DNA of 64,000 nucleotides from Actinoplanes palleronii (lineage in GTDB: Bacteria > Actinomycetota > Actinomycetes > Mycobacteriales > Micromonosporaceae). This document shows, piece by piece, positions 24,583 to 34,642 of the stretch. The translations under genes were made by a program, and so were the position numbers. Position 1 is the stretch's first letter; each line of letters opens with the position of its first letter. The stretch covers positions 62,001 through 126,000 of the forward strand of contig NZ_BOMS01000088.1 in assembly GCF_016862315.1 (NCBI RefSeq). The letters are read 5' to 3'. Below the pieces are notes generated by a model, which ran no database searches, was not told where the DNA came from, and saw only the letters and a list, made by a program, of their open reading frames with translations.

Positions 24583-26583
24583 TCAGGAGGCGACGGCGGT
24601 CAGGGTCTGCCGCAGCGCGGCGAGCAACTCATCGCGGGTGAAGGGTTTGTTCAGGACGACGGCGTCGGTCTCGATGAGTCCCTGCTCGTTCATGAGGGGT
24701 TCGGCGTATCCGGACATGAACAGGATCGGGACGTCGGGCCGCAGGGAGGACAATGCGACAGCGAGTTCGCGTCCGTTCATCACCGGCATGACGACGTCGG
24801 ACAACACCGCGTGGATCGGGCCGTCGTACTGTTGCGCGAGGGCGGCGGCCTCCTGACCGTCGGCGGCCATCAGGACGTGGAAGCCGTCCTTGCGCAGGAT
24901 CCGGAAGATGACCTCGCGAAGGCCGGCTTCGTCCTCCGCCACCAGAACGGTGCGATCAGTCGTGCCCGGTGCGCCCGCCGCCGGTGCGGGCGGGGACGCC
25001 GCCAGGCGCGGGGCCGGCAGGTACAGGTGCGCGGTCGTGCCCCGGCCGGGCTCGGATTCCAGCACGAGGCGCCCGCCGGACTGGCGGACGATGCCGTACG
25101 AGGTGGCCAGCCCCAGTCCCGGTCCGGTGCCCTTGGGTTTGGTCGTGAAGAACGGTTCCATCGCCTGATCGAGGGTCGCCGGTGACATGCCGGTCCCGTT
25201 GTCGGTGACCCGCAGGTGGACCAGCCGTTCGGTGCCGGCGACGTTTGTGGTTGCGATCTCGAGGGTGCCGCCGGTGGCCATGGCTTCGACGGCGTTGATG
25301 ACCAGATTGCTCAGCGCCTGACGCAACTGGGCGACGTCACCCTTGACCGCTTGCAGGTCGGTGGCGAGGTCGACGGTGACCGTCACGGTCCCCGCGACCG
25401 GGGTGGGCACCAGGTCGACGATCTCGCGCACGATGGCATTGAGGTCGACGAGAACCGGTTTGATCACCTCCTTGCCGCCGAAGGTGAGCAGTTGGTGGGT
25501 GAACTCGGCCGCCCGTCGTCCGGCGTGACGGATGCGGTCGACGTCGTGGCGCATCGCGTCGGAGCAGTCCTGGGTGAGCACCGCACCGGTGGCATCGTCG
25601 AGGGATTCGTCGATGAAGTCCGTGAACGACAAGATGATGTTGAGAAGGTTGTTGAAGTCGTGGGCGACGCCGCCGGCCAGCCGGGCGAGGCTGTCGAAGC
25701 GGGCGGTCGCCTGCCGCCGCGCCTCACCGGCACGGTCGAGTTCGTCGATCCGGCGTCGCTCCTCGGCTTCGATCACGGCCGTGACGTCGTCGACGGTGAT
25801 GACGGAGCCGGTCACCGTACCGTCGCCGCCGAGGATCGGCCGGCCGAGCACGGTCAATCGCCGGTAACGCCCGTCCGGGTGGGCGAGGTGGCAATCACGG
25901 CGCTGTTCGCCGGCGGTGGCCGGATCGCTGTCCCCGGTCACCAGGGTGCGCAGTCCGGTGCCCAGGCAGGTCAGCCAGCCCTGTCCGAGCAGCCGGTCGC
26001 CCGGCCAGCCGGTGATCTCGCGCGCACCGGGGTTGACATACGTCGCGTGTCCGGCAGGGTCGGTGATGATGATGCCGACCGGCGAGGCGTCGGCCATGGC
26101 GGCGAAGCGGGCCTCGCTCTCGTCGAGGGCGTCGGTCTTCTCCAAGAGCTTGGCGTTGAGCACGTCGATGTGCTGGGCCGTCTGTGGCGCATGCAGTCGT
26201 GGTCCGGTCGCGTGGAAGTCGCGCAGCGTCGCGGCGATGGCGTCCAGCAGCTCATCGGGTGTCGCGGCCTTCTCGACGACGCGGGCGACGCCGAGCGTCT
26301 CGGCGAGCGGGCGGACCTCGTCCTGGCTGTAGTTCGCGGTGTAGAAGATCAGCGGTATGTCGGACGTCTCCGGGATGGCGCGCATCTCTTGAGCGAACTG
26401 AAATCCGTCGATGCCTGGCATGAGCATGTCGGTCAGTACGACGTCGGGGTGCAGTGACCGGGCCAGTTCCAGTGCCTGCCGGCCGTCGGAGGCCTCGACG
26501 ACGTCGTAACCACCCTCGCTGAGGACCTCCCGGGCGACCTCGCGGTTGGTGGCACGGTCGTCCACGACCAGCACGGTGGTCAT
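24583..26583 (-). CDS. Hybrid histidine kinase: REC-PAS-HisKA-HATPase-REC
   Basis: 666 residues, soluble. An N-terminal receiver (D52 in VLTDMLMPGIDG) is followed by PAS (about 155-275), a dimerisation/phosphoacceptor helix with H308 in LAGGVAHDFNNLLNI, an ATPase domain (NLVINAVEAM, DNGTGMSP, GTGPGLGLATSYGIV) and a C-terminal receiver (D596 in VLSDVVMP). Such double-receiver kinases sit inside phosphorelays, the first receiver taking phosphate from another kinase. It follows the kinase at 26587-27726 by three bases, so that kinase is the obvious donor. Confidence 0.92.
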   Translation of the reverse strand: MTTVLVVDDRATNREVAREVLSEGGYDVVEASDGRQALELARSLHPDVVLTDMLMPGIDGFQFAQEMRAIPETSDIPLIFYTANYSQDEVRPLAETLGVARVVEKAATPDELLDAIAATLRDFHATGPRLHAPQTAQHIDVLNAKLLEKTDALDESEARFAAMADASPVGIIITDPAGHATYVNPGAREITGWPGDRLLGQGWLTCLGTGLRTLVTGDSDPATAGEQRRDCHLAHPDGRYRRLTVLGRPILGGDGTVTGSVITVDDVTAVIEAEERRRIDELDRAGEARRQATARFDSLARLAGGVAHDFNNLLNIILSFTDFIDESLDDATGAVLTQDCSDAMRHDVDRIRHAGRRAAEFTHQLLTFGGKEVIKPVLVDLNAIVREIVDLVPTPVAGTVTVTVDLATDLQAVKGDVAQLRQALSNLVINAVEAMATGGTLEIATTNVAGTERLVHLRVTDNGTGMSPATLDQAMEPFFTTKPKGTGPGLGLATSYGIVRQSGGRLVLESEPGRGTTAHLYLPAPRLAASPPAPAAGAPGTTDRTVLVAEDEAGLREVIFRILRKDGFHVLMAADGQEAAALAQQYDGPIHAVLSDVVMPVMNGRELAVALSSLRPDVPILFMSGYAEPLMNEQGLIETDAVVLNKPFTRDELLAALRQTLTAVAS

Positions 26584-26586
26584 CTG

Positions 26587-27726
26587 TCACGTCCCGCCCG
26601 CGCCGGTTCGCGCGGTGGCCGTGGGCTCAGGGTCGCTTCCGGCCGGGAGCGTCAAGGTGAAGGTGCTCCCATGGCCGGGGCTGCTGGACATGGTCACCTC
26701 GGCGCCGATCAGTTGGGCGCGCCGCCGCGCCAGGTAGAGCCCGAGGCCGGCTGCGGTGTCGGGCGCCGATTGACCGCGTACGAAAGCTTCGAAGATCGTC
26801 GGTTGGTCCTCGACCGCTATGCCGCGACCGTCGTCGGTCACTTCGATGGATGTGGTGTCGGTCAGCGCGTGCGCACGGACACTCACCCGGGTGGCGGATC
26901 CCGCGACCAGCGCATTGGTGATCAGCTCGACCAGGATCGGCCTGACCAGGCCCGGATCGGTGCGAACGACGACGGCGCCCACGGTCGTGTCGCGTACCTC
27001 GGCCGTGGCGCCGACCGCCGCGGCACACATGCCGATGGCGGCGGCAATGACCTGCTGAAGGTCGGCGGCCGCTTTGGTGCAGTGGATGCGCCCGGATTCG
27101 ATCCGGGATATCTCCACCACGTTGTCGACGACGGCGATGCCCGCGCGGGCAGCTTGTTCGATCATCCCCAGCCGGCGCAGCTCGTCACCGGTCCCGCTCG
27201 CGCCGGCGGCCCGCCGCGCCAGGATCGCCGCGAGTCCCGCGATCCCGGTCATCGTGCCACGTAGTTCGTGGCCGATCCGGGGCGCCAGATCCGGGGGGAG
27301 CCAGCCGGCGGCCGGCAATGCGGCATTGCGCGGGGGCGGGGGGCCACAGATCACCGTCAGGCTGCCCTCGCCCGCGGCCCCGCCGAGGTCGCGGACCGCC
27401 GTGGCGGTCACCACGAATGGCCGTCCCGGGCCGCGGAAGCAGGCGAGGGTTCCCGTCCACGCCGGAGGCTGCTCGGAGGCTGCGGCAAGACCGTCGAGCA
27501 GCGAACGGCGGCCTTCTGCCGTGACCAGCGGCGGACCGAACAGGTCGGCAGCCTGGATCCGCTCCGCTCCCGCAGGGATGTCAAACAGCAGCCGCGCCCC
27601 TTCGTTGTAGGAGTTCACGGTGCCGTCGGCAGTGATGCTCACGACCGCGTGGCCGGCCACCGGAAAGTTCAACCACACATGGTCCGGCGTCGCGAGCCGT
27701 TCGGCGGCAGTCGAAGACCTTGTCAC
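26587..27726 (-). CDS. Cytosolic sensor histidine kinase with N-terminal PAS
   Basis: 379 residues from a GTG behind AGGGGAG. PAS-like domain at about 20-125 (HAVVSITADGTVNSYNEGARLLFDI), HisKA with H153 in IGHELRGTMTGIAGLAAI, ATPase domain with ELITNALVAG, TDDGRGIA and AAGLGLYLARRRAQLIGAEV. No membrane segment. Forms an operon with the hybrid kinase downstream and is divergent from the giant membrane hybrid kinase, whose start is 84 bases away, so the promoters may be co-regulated. Confidence 0.9.
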   Translation of the reverse strand: MTRSSTAAERLATPDHVWLNFPVAGHAVVSITADGTVNSYNEGARLLFDIPAGAERIQAADLFGPPLVTAEGRRSLLDGLAAASEQPPAWTGTLACFRGPGRPFVVTATAVRDLGGAAGEGSLTVICGPPPPRNAALPAAGWLPPDLAPRIGHELRGTMTGIAGLAAILARRAAGASGTGDELRRLGMIEQAARAGIAVVDNVVEISRIESGRIHCTKAAADLQQVIAAAIGMCAAAVGATAEVRDTTVGAVVVRTDPGLVRPILVELITNALVAGSATRVSVRAHALTDTTSIEVTDDGRGIAVEDQPTIFEAFVRGQSAPDTAAGLGLYLARRRAQLIGAEVTMSSSPGHGSTFTLTLPAGSDPEPTATARTGAGGT

Positions 27727-27810
27727 CGGAGCTCCCCTGGCCTGGACGGAAACGACCTAATTTTGCCAGCTTAAACACCTTTGCTGATGAAAAAATACAT
27801 AGTTGGAAAT

Positions 27811-30800
27811 ATGCCGGAGTACCCGATCGACGTCCGTGGCCGTGTGCCACGACTGCTCGCCACCCAAGCCGCGGCGGCCGCCATGGTGGTGGGCTTCGTG
27901 GTGCTCAGCGGCTACGCGACGGGGGTGCGGGCCCTTGTCCAGGGGTTCGACGGCTGGCCACCGACGCCACCGTTGACGGCCGCCCAATTGGTAGCGGCGG
28001 GCCTCGGCGTGGTGCTGGTCCTGCCGGGCAGGTGCCGCCGGCTCCGCCATGGCCTGGGCCGTGCTGCCGGGGCACTGGTGACGACGATCGCCGCCACCGT
28101 GGTGATCGAGTACATCGTGCGGGTCAGGCTCGTTGACGCCGTGTTGTTCCCGCACCGGGTCCGGCAGTGGGCTGTCAGCGACGTGCCGGGCCGTCCGTCG
28201 CTGCACATGGCGGCCGGGCTGCTCCTGGTGGGGCTCTGCATCTTTCTGTCCGACACTCATCTGATCAGGAACCGGCTGGCCGGTCGCCTGTTGGCCCCGG
28301 CAACTCTGCTGGTCGGTATCTCGGCGGTCCTCGGTCATGTGTACGGCGCCGAGTGCATCCGGTGGGGAAGCGCGCAGTTCCCCGGGACGTCGCTGCTGGC
28401 CGGAGTCGGCTTGTTCATCCTCGACCTGGGCGTCGTGCTCAGTCGCCCGGACCGGCCACCCGGCGACGTGTTCACCGGGCGCGGCCCGGGCGGCCGGACG
28501 ATGCGCAGGCTGGCGCCGTCGGTTGTCGCGGTCCTGGCAGTCGCGGTGCTGGTGACCGCCGTGGGCCGTACCACCGTCCCGATCGACGCGGGTCTCGCGG
28601 TGACCGCGGCGACGGGCATGGTCATCGCCGCCCTCTACCTGTTGTTCGTCAGAGCCGGGACCGCCATGGACGCCGCGGACGAGAAACTGCGCGCCGAGCG
28701 GGACTACGTGCAGACGGTGCTCGACTCGCTGCGGGAAGGTGTCATCACCATCGGCGCTGACGGCGAGGTCCTTCAGGTGACCACGCGGTGGAGTGAGATC
28801 ACCGGTTACCCGGCGGACCAAGCGCTCGGTATGCGCTCGCCGTTTCCGTGGTGGCCGCCCGAGCGGGCGGCGACGATGGCCGAGCTGATGGACCGGCAGC
28901 CGCCTGCCGGCCAGGCGTGGGAGATCGACACGGAGATCCTGCGGCCGGACCGCACCCGGGTCAGTGTGCTGCTCACCGTCTGTCCCGTTCGGGCCCACGA
29001 CGGTGTTTCCCTACGAACGATCACCTGCCGTGATCTCACCGAACGCAAGGCGACCGAGGCGCAGCATCGGCGCGTGGCCGACCAGGTCGACCGCTTCTTC
29101 GAGATGTCCGGCGACCTGCTGTGCATCGCCGGCCGCGACGGCTTCTTCCAGCGGCTCAACCCGGCGTGGGAACGCGCTCTCGGCTTCAGCGCCGAGGAGC
29201 TCATGAGTCGTCCGTACCTGGACTTCGTGCATCCGGACGACGTTCACCGCACCGCCGCGGACGCCCGCCAAATGATCACCGGAAGCCCCGGCGCTACCGG
29301 CTTCGAGAGCCGCTTCCGGTGCCGCGACGGCACGTATCGGTGGCTCAGCTGGAGCGTGACCCTCGCGGACGGCGACACCATGATCTACGGCGTCGCCCGG
29401 GACATGACGGCGCAGCGGGCAGCGGAACACAACCAGGCGTTCCTCGCCTCGATCATCAGCGGCACCGACGACGCGGTGATCGGCAAGACGCTGGACGGAA
29501 CGATCGTCAGCTGGAACGACGCCGCCGAACGGATGTACGGCTACCCGGCCACCGAGACCATCGGCCGATCCATCCGGATGCTGGCGATGCCCGGACACTT
29601 CGACGAGATCGACGAAATCCTCAGGTCACTGCGTGACGGCGGGCCGGTGGTGCACCGGGAAGGTGTGCGACGCCGCGCCGACGGCAGCCGGCTTCGGGTC
29701 AGTCTGACCATCTCGCCGATCCGTGACCAGGACGGCACTCTCGTCGGCGCAGCCTCGATCGCCCGCGACGTCACTGCCCAGGTCGCCGCCGAACAACGAT
29801 TCCGAACCCTGGTCCAGACCGCCCCGGACGCCATGATCATCGTTGACGGATCCGGGATGATCACGTTGGCCAACGACCAGACCGGGCGGCTCTTCGGATA
29901 CCCCAGCGAGGACCTGATCGGTCTCTCGGTCGAGCAGCTGATGCCGCAGGGTGCTCGCAACCGGCACGTCCGGCACCGGAAGGGATATGTCGCCGCGCCG
30001 CGCAATCTGCTCATGGGCTCGGGAATGGAGCTGTACGGCTTGCGCCGCGACGGTACCGAATTCCCCATCGAGATCAGCCTCGCCCCGCTGCACACCGATG
30101 AAGGGATCATGATCTCCGGTGCGATCCGGGACATCAGCCAGCGCCGTGAGGTCGAGCAGGCGCTGGCCAGCGCGCGCGACGACGCGCTGGCGGCGGCGAA
30201 GGTGAAGTCACAGTTCGTGGCGATGGTCAGCCATGAGATCCGGACCCCGATGAACGGGGTCATCGGTCTCACCGAGCTGCTGCTGAGAACCGCCATGAGT
30301 GCCGACCAGCTGCGCTACGCCGAGGCGATCCGCACCTCCGGCCGGGCCCTGCTGACCGTCATCAACGACATTCTCGACTTCTCCAAGATCGAATCGGGGA
30401 AGATGCAGCTCGTCGCGGCCGATTTCGATCTTCCTGAACTGCTGGACGCGGTGATCGAAGTCGCCGCCGAAGCCGTACGGGACAAAGACATTGACGTTCT
30501 CTGCTACCACCCGCCGGAACTTCCCGCGACGGTCCACGGCGATGGCGGGCGGCTACGCCAGACACTGCTGAACCTGGTCGGCAACGCGGTGAAATTCACC
30601 CAGCACGGACACGTGATCCTGTCCGCCGTACCCGCCCGCCCCGCCGGGGACGACACGGCGCGCATCGTCTTCGCGGTCACCGACACCGGTCTCGGCATCG
30701 CTGCCGAGAACCTGCCGAGGTTGTTCGAACCCTTCACCCAGGCCGAAGCCTCCACCAGCCGGCAGTTCGGCGGCACCGGGCTCGGCCTGACGATCAGCCG

Positions 30801-31731
30801 GCAGTTCGTCGAACTGATGGGCGGCGAACTCACCGCCCAGAGCACCCTCGGGCGAGGCAGCACGTTCACCTTCACCGTTCCGCTCCCGGCGGCATCGCAG
30901 CCGGACCGGGACACTCCGGCACCGTTCGCCGCCCGCAGACTCCTGGTGATCGATTCGCAACCGACCCGCCGTCAACTCGTCGCCGAACACGCCCGGCACT
31001 GGGGCATGACCGTCACCGAGGCTGCGAGCACGCCGCAGGCGCTCACCGAGCTGCGCCACGGGTCAGCTGATTTCGTGCTGGTCGACGATCGCGCGCTGGT
31101 GGGAGCGGACCACCTCGTCCAGAAATTGAGATCGGCCATGGCCGCCGGCGATTGCCACCTTGTCGTGCTCGCCTCGCCGAGTCATCAGTCCGACGCTCCG
31201 GCGCTGCCTGACCTCGGTGCCCACCTTCTTACCAAGCCTTTCGGCACGCAGCGGTTGCGCACCGTCCTGCACGAGGCGGACACACCGGATGTGCGGATCG
31301 CGGGCGACGTCCAGACTGTCACCACCCGTGCCGCAGTCCCCGGTGAACGCGTTCGCATCCTGCTGGCCGAGGACAACAAGATCAACCAAATGGTCGCCGA
31401 GGACCTGCTCGACCTGCTCGGCTTCGACTGTGATCTCGCCCAGAACGGTGCGGAGGTCTTGGCGCTCACGACGACACACACCTATCGGGCCATCCTGATG
31501 GACTGTCACATGCCGAGAATGGACGGTTACCAAGCCACCGCCGCACTGCGTGAACGCGAAGTCCCCGGCGAGCACATTCCGATCATCGCCATGACCGCCG
31601 GTGCGCTGGCAGAGGACCGGGAACAGTGCTTCGCCGCGGGCATGGACGACTACCTCAGCAAACCCATCGACTCCGAGGCGCTGCGGGCGGCACTGGAGCG
31701 GTGGACGGCGGGAACGCTGCCAAGCGTCTGA
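27811..31731 (+). CDS. Giant membrane hybrid histidine kinase (multi-TM, 4 PAS, HisKA, HATPase, 2 REC)
   Basis: 1306 residues from the ATG at 27811; in-frame ATG 27787 and TTG 27781 are alternatives and no strong ribosome site decides. Residues 20-285 hold about eight hydrophobic helices in a MASE-like sensor. Four PAS repeats follow (about 300-800; GVITIGADGEVLQVT, FEMSGDLLCIAGRDG, DDAVIGKTLDGTIVSW, DAMIIVDGSGMITLA). H808 lies in MVSHEIRTPMNGVIGLTELLL. ATPase motifs NLVGNAVKFT, TDTGLGI and GGTGLGLTIS come next, then a degenerate receiver and a canonical one (D1231 in LMDCHMPRMDG). Starts in a locally AT-rich patch. A full phosphorelay input; no DNA-binding partner is adjacent. Confidence 0.9.
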   Translation: MPEYPIDVRGRVPRLLATQAAAAAMVVGFVVLSGYATGVRALVQGFDGWPPTPPLTAAQLVAAGLGVVLVLPGRCRRLRHGLGRAAGALVTTIAATVVIEYIVRVRLVDAVLFPHRVRQWAVSDVPGRPSLHMAAGLLLVGLCIFLSDTHLIRNRLAGRLLAPATLLVGISAVLGHVYGAECIRWGSAQFPGTSLLAGVGLFILDLGVVLSRPDRPPGDVFTGRGPGGRTMRRLAPSVVAVLAVAVLVTAVGRTTVPIDAGLAVTAATGMVIAALYLLFVRAGTAMDAADEKLRAERDYVQTVLDSLREGVITIGADGEVLQVTTRWSEITGYPADQALGMRSPFPWWPPERAATMAELMDRQPPAGQAWEIDTEILRPDRTRVSVLLTVCPVRAHDGVSLRTITCRDLTERKATEAQHRRVADQVDRFFEMSGDLLCIAGRDGFFQRLNPAWERALGFSAEELMSRPYLDFVHPDDVHRTAADARQMITGSPGATGFESRFRCRDGTYRWLSWSVTLADGDTMIYGVARDMTAQRAAEHNQAFLASIISGTDDAVIGKTLDGTIVSWNDAAERMYGYPATETIGRSIRMLAMPGHFDEIDEILRSLRDGGPVVHREGVRRRADGSRLRVSLTISPIRDQDGTLVGAASIARDVTAQVAAEQRFRTLVQTAPDAMIIVDGSGMITLANDQTGRLFGYPSEDLIGLSVEQLMPQGARNRHVRHRKGYVAAPRNLLMGSGMELYGLRRDGTEFPIEISLAPLHTDEGIMISGAIRDISQRREVEQALASARDDALAAAKVKSQFVAMVSHEIRTPMNGVIGLTELLLRTAMSADQLRYAEAIRTSGRALLTVINDILDFSKIESGKMQLVAADFDLPELLDAVIEVAAEAVRDKDIDVLCYHPPELPATVHGDGGRLRQTLLNLVGNAVKFTQHGHVILSAVPARPAGDDTARIVFAVTDTGLGIAAENLPRLFEPFTQAEASTSRQFGGTGLGLTISRQFVELMGGELTAQSTLGRGSTFTFTVPLPAASQPDRDTPAPFAARRLLVIDSQPTRRQLVAEHARHWGMTVTEAASTPQALTELRHGSADFVLVDDRALVGADHLVQKLRSAMAAGDCHLVVLASPSHQSDAPALPDLGAHLLTKPFGTQRLRTVLHEADTPDVRIAGDVQTVTTRAAVPGERVRILLAEDNKINQMVAEDLLDLLGFDCDLAQNGAEVLALTTTHTYRAILMDCHMPRMDGYQATAALREREVPGEHIPIIAMTAGALAEDREQCFAAGMDDYLSKPIDSEALRAALERWTAGTLPSV

Positions 31732-31749
31732 CGGCCGAGACCTGACGGT

Positions 31750-33000
31750 TCAACCCCGCCGCGGCGGTGCGGCGTGCGAGCGGTGCCGTTGCGCCCACTC
31801 ACTCACCGGTACGGTGATCAGCCCGGCCGTCGCGATCAGGCCGCCGAGCACGAGCCACCCCACCATGCCGTGCCCGAGGATCAGTCCGGTCAGCGCGACC
31901 GGGCCGAGGATGCGGGCCAGCGGGATGCCGCTGTTGTACATGCTCTGGTAGAGCCCGTGCCGCCCCTCCGGCGTGAGAGCGAAGCTGATCTCCCAGCTCC
32001 CGGCGGACTGCAGCATCTCGGCGAGCACCTGCAGCAGGGTGCCCGCCACCAGGGCCACACAGATCAGCCACGCGGCGCCGCCGCCCGCGGTGGTGGCGAA
32101 GACCGCGCAGGCGGCGAACATCACCAGTCCGGCGGCCCGTACGGTCCGCGCGGCTGTCGGCACGTCGGTGACCCGGCGTGCGACCCGGACCTGGAACACC
32201 ATCACGCTGGCCGTGTTGATCGCCAGTACCGCCGCGGCCATCCAGGTGGGCGCGCCGGTGGCCTGGGCGATCCACAACGGCAGGACCAGGCTCAACAGCG
32301 GCATGTAGAGCAGCATCACGGCGTTCAACAAGGCCAACATCGCGTACGGGCGGTCCCGCAGCACCACCCTGGCGGGCTCCACGCCCGGTTGCGGTGCCGT
32401 CCCGGCCGGGAGCCGGCTCAACAGCAGCGCGGCAGTCGCGAACGCCACCGCGTCCATGGTCAGCACCACTGTGTAGCCGGCCCGGGTGTCCACCGCCAGG
32501 GCCAGCGCGCCGACGAGCGCGCCCAGGGCCAGGCCGCCGTTGCTCCACGACTGCAGCCGGGCGCGGACCCGGGTGCGTTCGGCCGGTGCGATCAGCCCGC
32601 TCAGCAGCGCCTGCCGGGCGGCGGTGAGCCCGGACTGACAGATCCCGTACGCGCAGATCGCCACCAGGAAAGCGGCGTAGCCACGGGTGTACGGCAGCAC
32701 CGCCACGGCCGAAGCCGTACCCGCGGCCAGGACGACCGCCGCCCGGTGCGCCCCGATCCGGTCGACGAACTCACCCAGCGGCATGCTGCACAGAAAGCCC
32801 GCCGCCCAGGCCAGCGACATGCCCAGTCCGAAGCTGGCCGGGGACAGCCCGGCATGGCGGGTGAAGAACAGCGCGAACGTGACCAGGAAGGCGCCGTCGC
32901 CGACGGCGCTGACCAGGTACACACGGATGAGCGTGGTGGCGATCAATCTGCCTGCCTTCGGCCGGGGACGACATGTCGGCCTCCACGCTCGGCCCGCCAC
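31750..33000 (-). CDS. MFS transporter
   Basis: 416 residues if started at the GTG at 33000; a TTG at 32946 with AAGGCAGG upstream is equally plausible and gives a start right before TM1 (LIATTLIRVYLVSAVGDGAF). Twelve hydrophobic helices, with the A-motif-like loop GEFVDRIGAHRA after TM2 and ALLSGLIAPAERTRVRARLQSWSNGG mid-protein. Drug or metabolite efflux is typical for this actinobacterial group, but the substrate is unknown. Convergent with the giant hybrid kinase (18 bases between stops). Confidence 0.86.
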   Translation of the reverse strand: MAGRAWRPTCRPRPKAGRLIATTLIRVYLVSAVGDGAFLVTFALFFTRHAGLSPASFGLGMSLAWAAGFLCSMPLGEFVDRIGAHRAAVVLAAGTASAVAVLPYTRGYAAFLVAICAYGICQSGLTAARQALLSGLIAPAERTRVRARLQSWSNGGLALGALVGALALAVDTRAGYTVVLTMDAVAFATAALLLSRLPAGTAPQPGVEPARVVLRDRPYAMLALLNAVMLLYMPLLSLVLPLWIAQATGAPTWMAAAVLAINTASVMVFQVRVARRVTDVPTAARTVRAAGLVMFAACAVFATTAGGGAAWLICVALVAGTLLQVLAEMLQSAGSWEISFALTPEGRHGLYQSMYNSGIPLARILGPVALTGLILGHGMVGWLVLGGLIATAGLITVPVSEWAQRHRSHAAPPRRG

Positions 33001-33007
33001 GGTCCCG

Positions 33008-33415
33008 TCACAAGGTCCAATACGCGCCGATCCGATCAAGCCATTCTCGACAGGCCGGAGGTTCGCCGGCGACACGGCCGGTCGCCGCACGTCGCGGGCG
33101 CGCGGCGCAGGAGGTCGGCGGCGAACTGCTCGGTGTCCGAGCGTGCGGGCAGACCGGCCTCGGCGAGCGCCCCGCGCAGCCGTTCGAGCCGGTCGTGGAT
33201 CGCGTCGACGTCCTCGAGCCGGTCGGTGGCGCGTTGCAGGGTGATGTCGCGCCAGAGTGCTTCCATGATGTCGCCGAGGGCGGCGCCGTCGCGGTTGAGC
33301 ACCAGATAGACGAACGGTTCGAGCGCCTTGGTGCGCAGGCCGCGCACCGGGGCGCCGTCCGGGCCGAGGATGGCGGGCCGGCCGAGCACGCGGGCGCTCC
33401 GCGATCGCTCGGCAC
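33008..33415 (-). pseudogene. Internally deleted BTAD/SARP-type regulator relic
   Basis: The minus-strand frame ending at 33008 encodes VLGRPAILGPDGAPVRGLR...ALEPFVYLVLNRDGAALGDIMEALW, the winged HTH start of actinobacterial BTAD (SARP-like) regulators, but after LQRATDRL it jumps to AIHDRLERLRGALAEAGLPARSDTEQFAADLLRR, which resembles the extreme C-terminus of the same family. The central TPR-like BTAD, about 150 residues, is missing in frame. No start codon with a ribosome site is visible and the upstream frame collides with the divergent gene at 33506. Probably a deletion relic; a small HTH protein cannot be ruled out. Confidence 0.55.
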
Positions 33416-33505
33416 CCACCTGCCGCTCCGGCCAGCGGGTACCGCGGTTATCGTGGCGGCCGTGGTGCTGTGCCACCGAGTCCGCGAACCCAGGGGAGGC
33501 GATCG

Positions 33506-34357
33506 ATGACGAGTCCGAGCCCTCTGCCCGGCGCGGGACGGGGCCCAGTCGGCGGTCTGTACGCCTGGCTGCTGGACGGATCATTGGACGCCACCGGAGC
33601 GCGGGAGCTGCTTCCGGAGGACTACACCGTGCTCGACGTCGCCACCGCGGTCGTCCGGGTCGCGGTGCGCACCGGTGACGGCAGCAGCGCCGGACCGGAG
33701 GGCGTACTCACCGTGCTGCGTGCCGTGCGCGACGCGGACCGGGCGGAGCGGGCTGCCCGGGCACTGGCGAACGACTGGCACCTGGAGGACTACCGGTTCG
33801 CCGGGTGGGACCACCTGCCGTGGTCGCGTTCGCGTACCGCCCGCTACCGGCTCACCCAGGTCCGGCGCGTCGTACCGCAGCAGCAGGGACGCCGCTGGGC
33901 GCTGACCGCCGGGCCGGTCGTCCCGGACCTGCCGGGGGCGAGCGCACGGACCAGGGTCCTGCGCGCACGGTGGGCCGGGGAGAACGAGGAGATCCAACAG
34001 GCCGGCGGCGTGTTCGATCGGCTCGTCGCGCGGTTCGCCGGCCGGGCACTGGATCCGGTCCTCGACGACCATCGGGCCGTGGTCGCCGGCGCCCGGCACC
34101 GGGCTCACGACCTGGCGCAGCTGGGCCGGGACCTGTCCCTGCCCGCTGTCGGCGCCCGCCAGGACGACCTCGTGGAGATCTTCGCGCGGCTCGGCGAGTG
34201 CCGCCGGATCGTGGTGAAGGCGATCAGCCAGGTTTCTCAGTTGTACCTGCAGGTGGTCGGCGACCCGGGGCCGGCCGCGCTGGAGGCCGCCGAGCGGTTG
34301 CACCAGGTCGGTTCGGCGCTCGCCGAACTCACCGTCCCGCCACCGCCGGGAACCTGA
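33506..34357 (+). CDS. Conserved-looking protein of unknown function
   Basis: 283 residues from the ATG at 33506, chosen for GGGGAGG seven bases upstream. No signal peptide or membrane segment. Two regions: an N-terminal acidic part (GLYAWLLDGSLDATGARELLPEDYTVLDVATAVVR) and a C-terminal helical part rich in Ala/Arg/Leu with heptad-like spacing (about 165-275), suggesting coiled coil. I do not recognise a family. Divergent from the BTAD relic, so it may once have been its partner. Coding potential is supported by codon bias and the ribosome site. Confidence 0.7.
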   Translation: MTSPSPLPGAGRGPVGGLYAWLLDGSLDATGARELLPEDYTVLDVATAVVRVAVRTGDGSSAGPEGVLTVLRAVRDADRAERAARALANDWHLEDYRFAGWDHLPWSRSRTARYRLTQVRRVVPQQQGRRWALTAGPVVPDLPGASARTRVLRARWAGENEEIQQAGGVFDRLVARFAGRALDPVLDDHRAVVAGARHRAHDLAQLGRDLSLPAVGARQDDLVEIFARLGECRRIVVKAISQVSQLYLQVVGDPGPAALEAAERLHQVGSALAELTVPPPPGT

Positions 34358-34642
34358 CCGCCGGCCGTGGTCAGACCGTCCTTCGCGCGGACTTGATAGC
34401 CGCCGCGCGGGCCAGGGCTGAGCATCGCCCGGGCAATCACACCGGACGGCGGCGGTCGCGTGGTGCTCCGGTGGTGCTCGGATGTGCCGGGCCGGACGAG
34501 CGCGGGGGAACTGGATCAGCACAGCAGGCTTCGGCGTTCGCCGATTCCCCGCTACCCGTACGGATCAGATGATTTGTATCGCGGTAGCTGTCAGCAACCG
34601 AGACCGGGCATCTTCTGCGTTTCGCCGACGCGACCGATCGGG

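Noticed and set aside
23920..25185. 421-codon plus-strand frame
   Set aside because: Runs antisense through the MarR and hybrid kinase genes; composition is that of a shadow.
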